64,000 nt of DNA from JAIXUI01 sp943373175 (lineage in GTDB: Bacteria > Bacteroidota > Bacteroidia > UBA7662 > JAIXUI01): the NCBI GenBank assembly GCA_943373175.1, contig CALSBM010000007.1, positions 4,637 through 68,636 of the forward strand, written 5' to 3'. Numbering within the stretch: position 1 is the stretch's first letter; each line of letters begins with the position of its first letter. A model generated the notes under the pieces. It had not been told where the DNA came from, ran no database searches, and saw only the letters and a list, made by a program, of their open reading frames with translations. Positions 62,053 through 64,000 of this stretch are shown one piece after another. The position numbers and the translations under genes are program-made.

Positions 62053-64000
62053 ACCAAGTGGAAGTAGAAATCCATTGGCATTTGGGGCAAACCTGTATTT
62101 CACGCTCCTGGTGCTAATTTTCTCCGTTATCATTTTCAGAGTTTGGAAACTGATGGTGATAGAGCGGGAGCACTATACCAAACTTCGCAACGAAAGATTT
62201 TACAACGATTCTACTATCAATGTGCTTAGAGGTAGCGTGATATCGGAAAACGGGGCGATATTCTCTACTACAATTCCTTATTACACGCTTTCGGTTGACA
62301 TGACCGCGGGCTATTTAAATCAGCCTCGCACTACGTTCAGCAACGAAAAAATCAAAGAGCTTAAAGAACATCATATTGACTTCGATACGACACAATTAAA
62401 CTCCAAAAACAACTTTCTATCTAAGTTTCTTGATAAGCTTTCCAAGCTTTTTCCTGGAGAGAAAAAGAAGGAAGCTAAAACCATCTTTGAAACTGAGTTG
62501 GCCATTACTGCTGAAGAACTGGCGAAAACGTTCGGCACCAGAAACAAGGAGGAATATTCGGCTCTTCTGAAGAAGTGGCATGAAGATGCAATTTCAAAAG
62601 GACCGAAGCCTAAAGGCTACAAGAATCGGGTTATTGAAAAGAACATTGATTTCGCTACCTATACTAAAATTAAGAAAAAGGGAATATTTGAAGCACCCAA
62701 GGGACAACGCTCGTGCATCGTCCTAAAAGAGAACTACCGCGCAGTTTATCCTTATACGAATCTTGCACTTCGAACGATAGGGAAAAATCCAACTGAAGAG
62801 GAAAACAAGAATCCACGTTTGTTTAAAAACCAAACAGGCATTCAATACCGATACAATAGCTATTTAGCGGGAGTAATTGGAAAAGTTAAACGCAAAAAAG
62901 TAGGCGGAAAAGCTTATCTGAAAATTGATGATGAAAACAACATCATGCCTCAGAATGGCAGTGACGTGATTACAACGCTCGATGTCAATATGCAGGACAT
63001 GGTTGACAGTGAGTTAAGAAAAACACTAACCGCCCATCAGGCTGAATATGGAACCGTAGTAGTAATGGAAACTGCTACCGGAAAAATCCGAGCTATGGCC
63101 AACTTGGGATTCGATAGCACAAGTAGAACGTATAGCGAATTAGAGAATTACGCGGTAAGAAGCCTATTTGAGCCTGGCTCTACCTTTAAGTTGGCTTCGT
63201 TGATGGCAGCAATGGAGAAAAGAGGGCTTACACCCGATGAACGAGTTGATATTGAAGGAGGAACAGCCCGCGTAGGAAATATGACCGTTAGAGATGCCGG
63301 CCATGGTAAGGCTGAGAGCAATCTTTCTATCCAGCAGGTTTTCGAACGCTCCTCGAATGTAGGCGTTGCGAAAACTATCAATAGACTATTCGGAAACAGC
63401 CGGACTGATGTTCAGGATTTTCTTAATGCCATAAGCAGCTTTGGGCTTCTGAATGAAACCAGAATTGATTTATTTGGAGAGAAGCCACCCATGGTTTTTA
63501 ATCAGAAGGATAAAAGGTGGACTCCGAACTACTCTCTGATTAAATTATCCTTTGGATACTTTTTCCAGTTTACTCCACTTCAACTTCTGAATTTTTATAA
63601 TACGGTAGCGAACAATGGCAGACAAATGAGGCCATACCTCGTTAGCGAGATTCGCTACCTCGACGACGTTGTTGAGCGATTTGCGCCTGAAGTAGTAAAT
63701 CCGAAAATTTGCAGCGATAAAACACTTAAGTGGGCGCACCAACTTATGGTTGGCGTAGCATTAAATGGCACTGCAAAAGGGCGAGACTCCTTAGAGTTCT
63801 ACTATGCTGGTAAAACAGGAACTGTTCAAATATGGAATAATCCGAAGGATAAAATTCCCAATGCCCCGGCTGATGGGAATGGCAACTTCAACAACTATTT
63901 GTTTCCGGATGGCAATGGAAGATGGACCAATCGTCACCAGGTATCTTTTGTAGGCTACTTTCCTAAAGATAAACCTACCTATTCCATCATTATCGTCGTT
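62033..64000 (+). CDS. ftsI: Division-specific peptidoglycan transpeptidase FtsI (PBP3), partial
   Basis: A class B penicillin-binding protein cut off by the window end after 656 residues. It starts MSKAPHKPSGS, then a membrane helix at about residues 20-40, the N-terminal dimer/pedestal domain, and the transpeptidase domain. The catalytic motifs are STFK at residue 383 (Ser nucleophile), SSN at 440-442, and KTG at 594-596. The insert of about 100 Lys-rich residues between about 95 and 200 is longer than in E. coli FtsI. It cross-links peptidoglycan at the division site. The ATG lies within ftsL, a normal coupling. Confidence 0.93.
   Translation, partial: MSKAPHKPSGSRNPLAFGANLYFTLLVLIFSVIIFRVWKLMVIEREHYTKLRNERFYNDSTINVLRGSVISENGAIFSTTIPYYTLSVDMTAGYLNQPRTTFSNEKIKELKEHHIDFDTTQLNSKNNFLSKFLDKLSKLFPGEKKKEAKTIFETELAITAEELAKTFGTRNKEEYSALLKKWHEDAISKGPKPKGYKNRVIEKNIDFATYTKIKKKGIFEAPKGQRSCIVLKENYRAVYPYTNLALRTIGKNPTEEENKNPRLFKNQTGIQYRYNSYLAGVIGKVKRKKVGGKAYLKIDDENNIMPQNGSDVITTLDVNMQDMVDSELRKTLTAHQAEYGTVVVMETATGKIRAMANLGFDSTSRTYSELENYAVRSLFEPGSTFKLASLMAAMEKRGLTPDERVDIEGGTARVGNMTVRDAGHGKAESNLSIQQVFERSSNVGVAKTINRLFGNSRTDVQDFLNAISSFGLLNETRIDLFGEKPPMVFNQKDKRWTPNYSLIKLSFGYFFQFTPLQLLNFYNTVANNGRQMRPYLVSEIRYLDDVVERFAPEVVNPKICSDKTLKWAHQLMVGVALNGTAKGRDSLEFYYAGKTGTVQIWNNPKDKIPNAPADGNGNFNNYLFPDGNGRWTNRHQVSFVGYFPKDKPTYSIIIVV

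Overview
The window looks like chromosomal DNA of a Bacteroidota bacterium of moderate GC. The signs are C-terminal type IX secretion (T9SS) sorting domains on two surface proteins, a DUF4249 lipoprotein, the long form of IspG, a CcoN-CcoO fusion in the cbb3 oxidase, the dcw order mraZ-rsmH-ftsL-ftsI, and repeated TAnnTTTG -7 promoter boxes. I cannot name a genus or species from the sequence.

Layout. 1-6628: OsmC peroxidase, MFS transporter with hemW, two tRNA-Leu genes, ispG, and an AT-rich orphan gene of unknown function. 6665-15421 (minus): one long aa3/caa3-type oxidase operon, with ctaC (N-terminal cytochrome c domain), ctaD, ctaA, ctaB, two subunit III genes, subunit IV, SCO, DUF420, a small CPMC membrane protein and DUF983. 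15554-23734 (minus): a second, cbb3-type oxidase with its assembly genes (ccoI, ccoS, fused ccoNO, a ccoQ-like gene, a one-heme ccoP, ccoG, fixH and a SafE-like protein). Two small genes, the ccoQ-like gene and ccoS, were read directly from the bases. 23846-27005: cytochrome c, double CDGSH protein, S41 protease and a TauE/SafE permease.

27006-30503 is the only clearly accessory region. It holds a Panacea-type antitoxin with a RelE-like toxin. Next to it a DUF4365 nuclease-like gene lies between two hairpins that each end in the same CGTTATGT core, as an integron gene cassette would. Two short broken coding remnants follow. No integrase gene is present in the window.

30504-53049 and beyond is mostly housekeeping: HAD and SDR enzymes, a biotin carrier, aspS, O-methyltransferase, two LysM cell-wall enzymes, hpt, recF, pdhA, a metzincin-like protease, purD, a DMT exporter, an epimerase, a lone methylmalonyl-CoA mutase small subunit, an outer-membrane barrel, and pgk-gap. 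54371-60000 carries tRNA-Glu, hflX, a membrane protein and a large T9SS surface protein. 60304 to the end is the start of the division and cell-wall cluster, with MraZ-like operator repeats before mraZ; ftsI runs off the window.

Together the genes describe an aerobic heterotroph with two terminal oxidases, probably for high and low oxygen. The most novel candidates are the attC-like cassette and, second, a strong terminator hairpin placed inside the signal-peptide codons of the metalloprotease gene.
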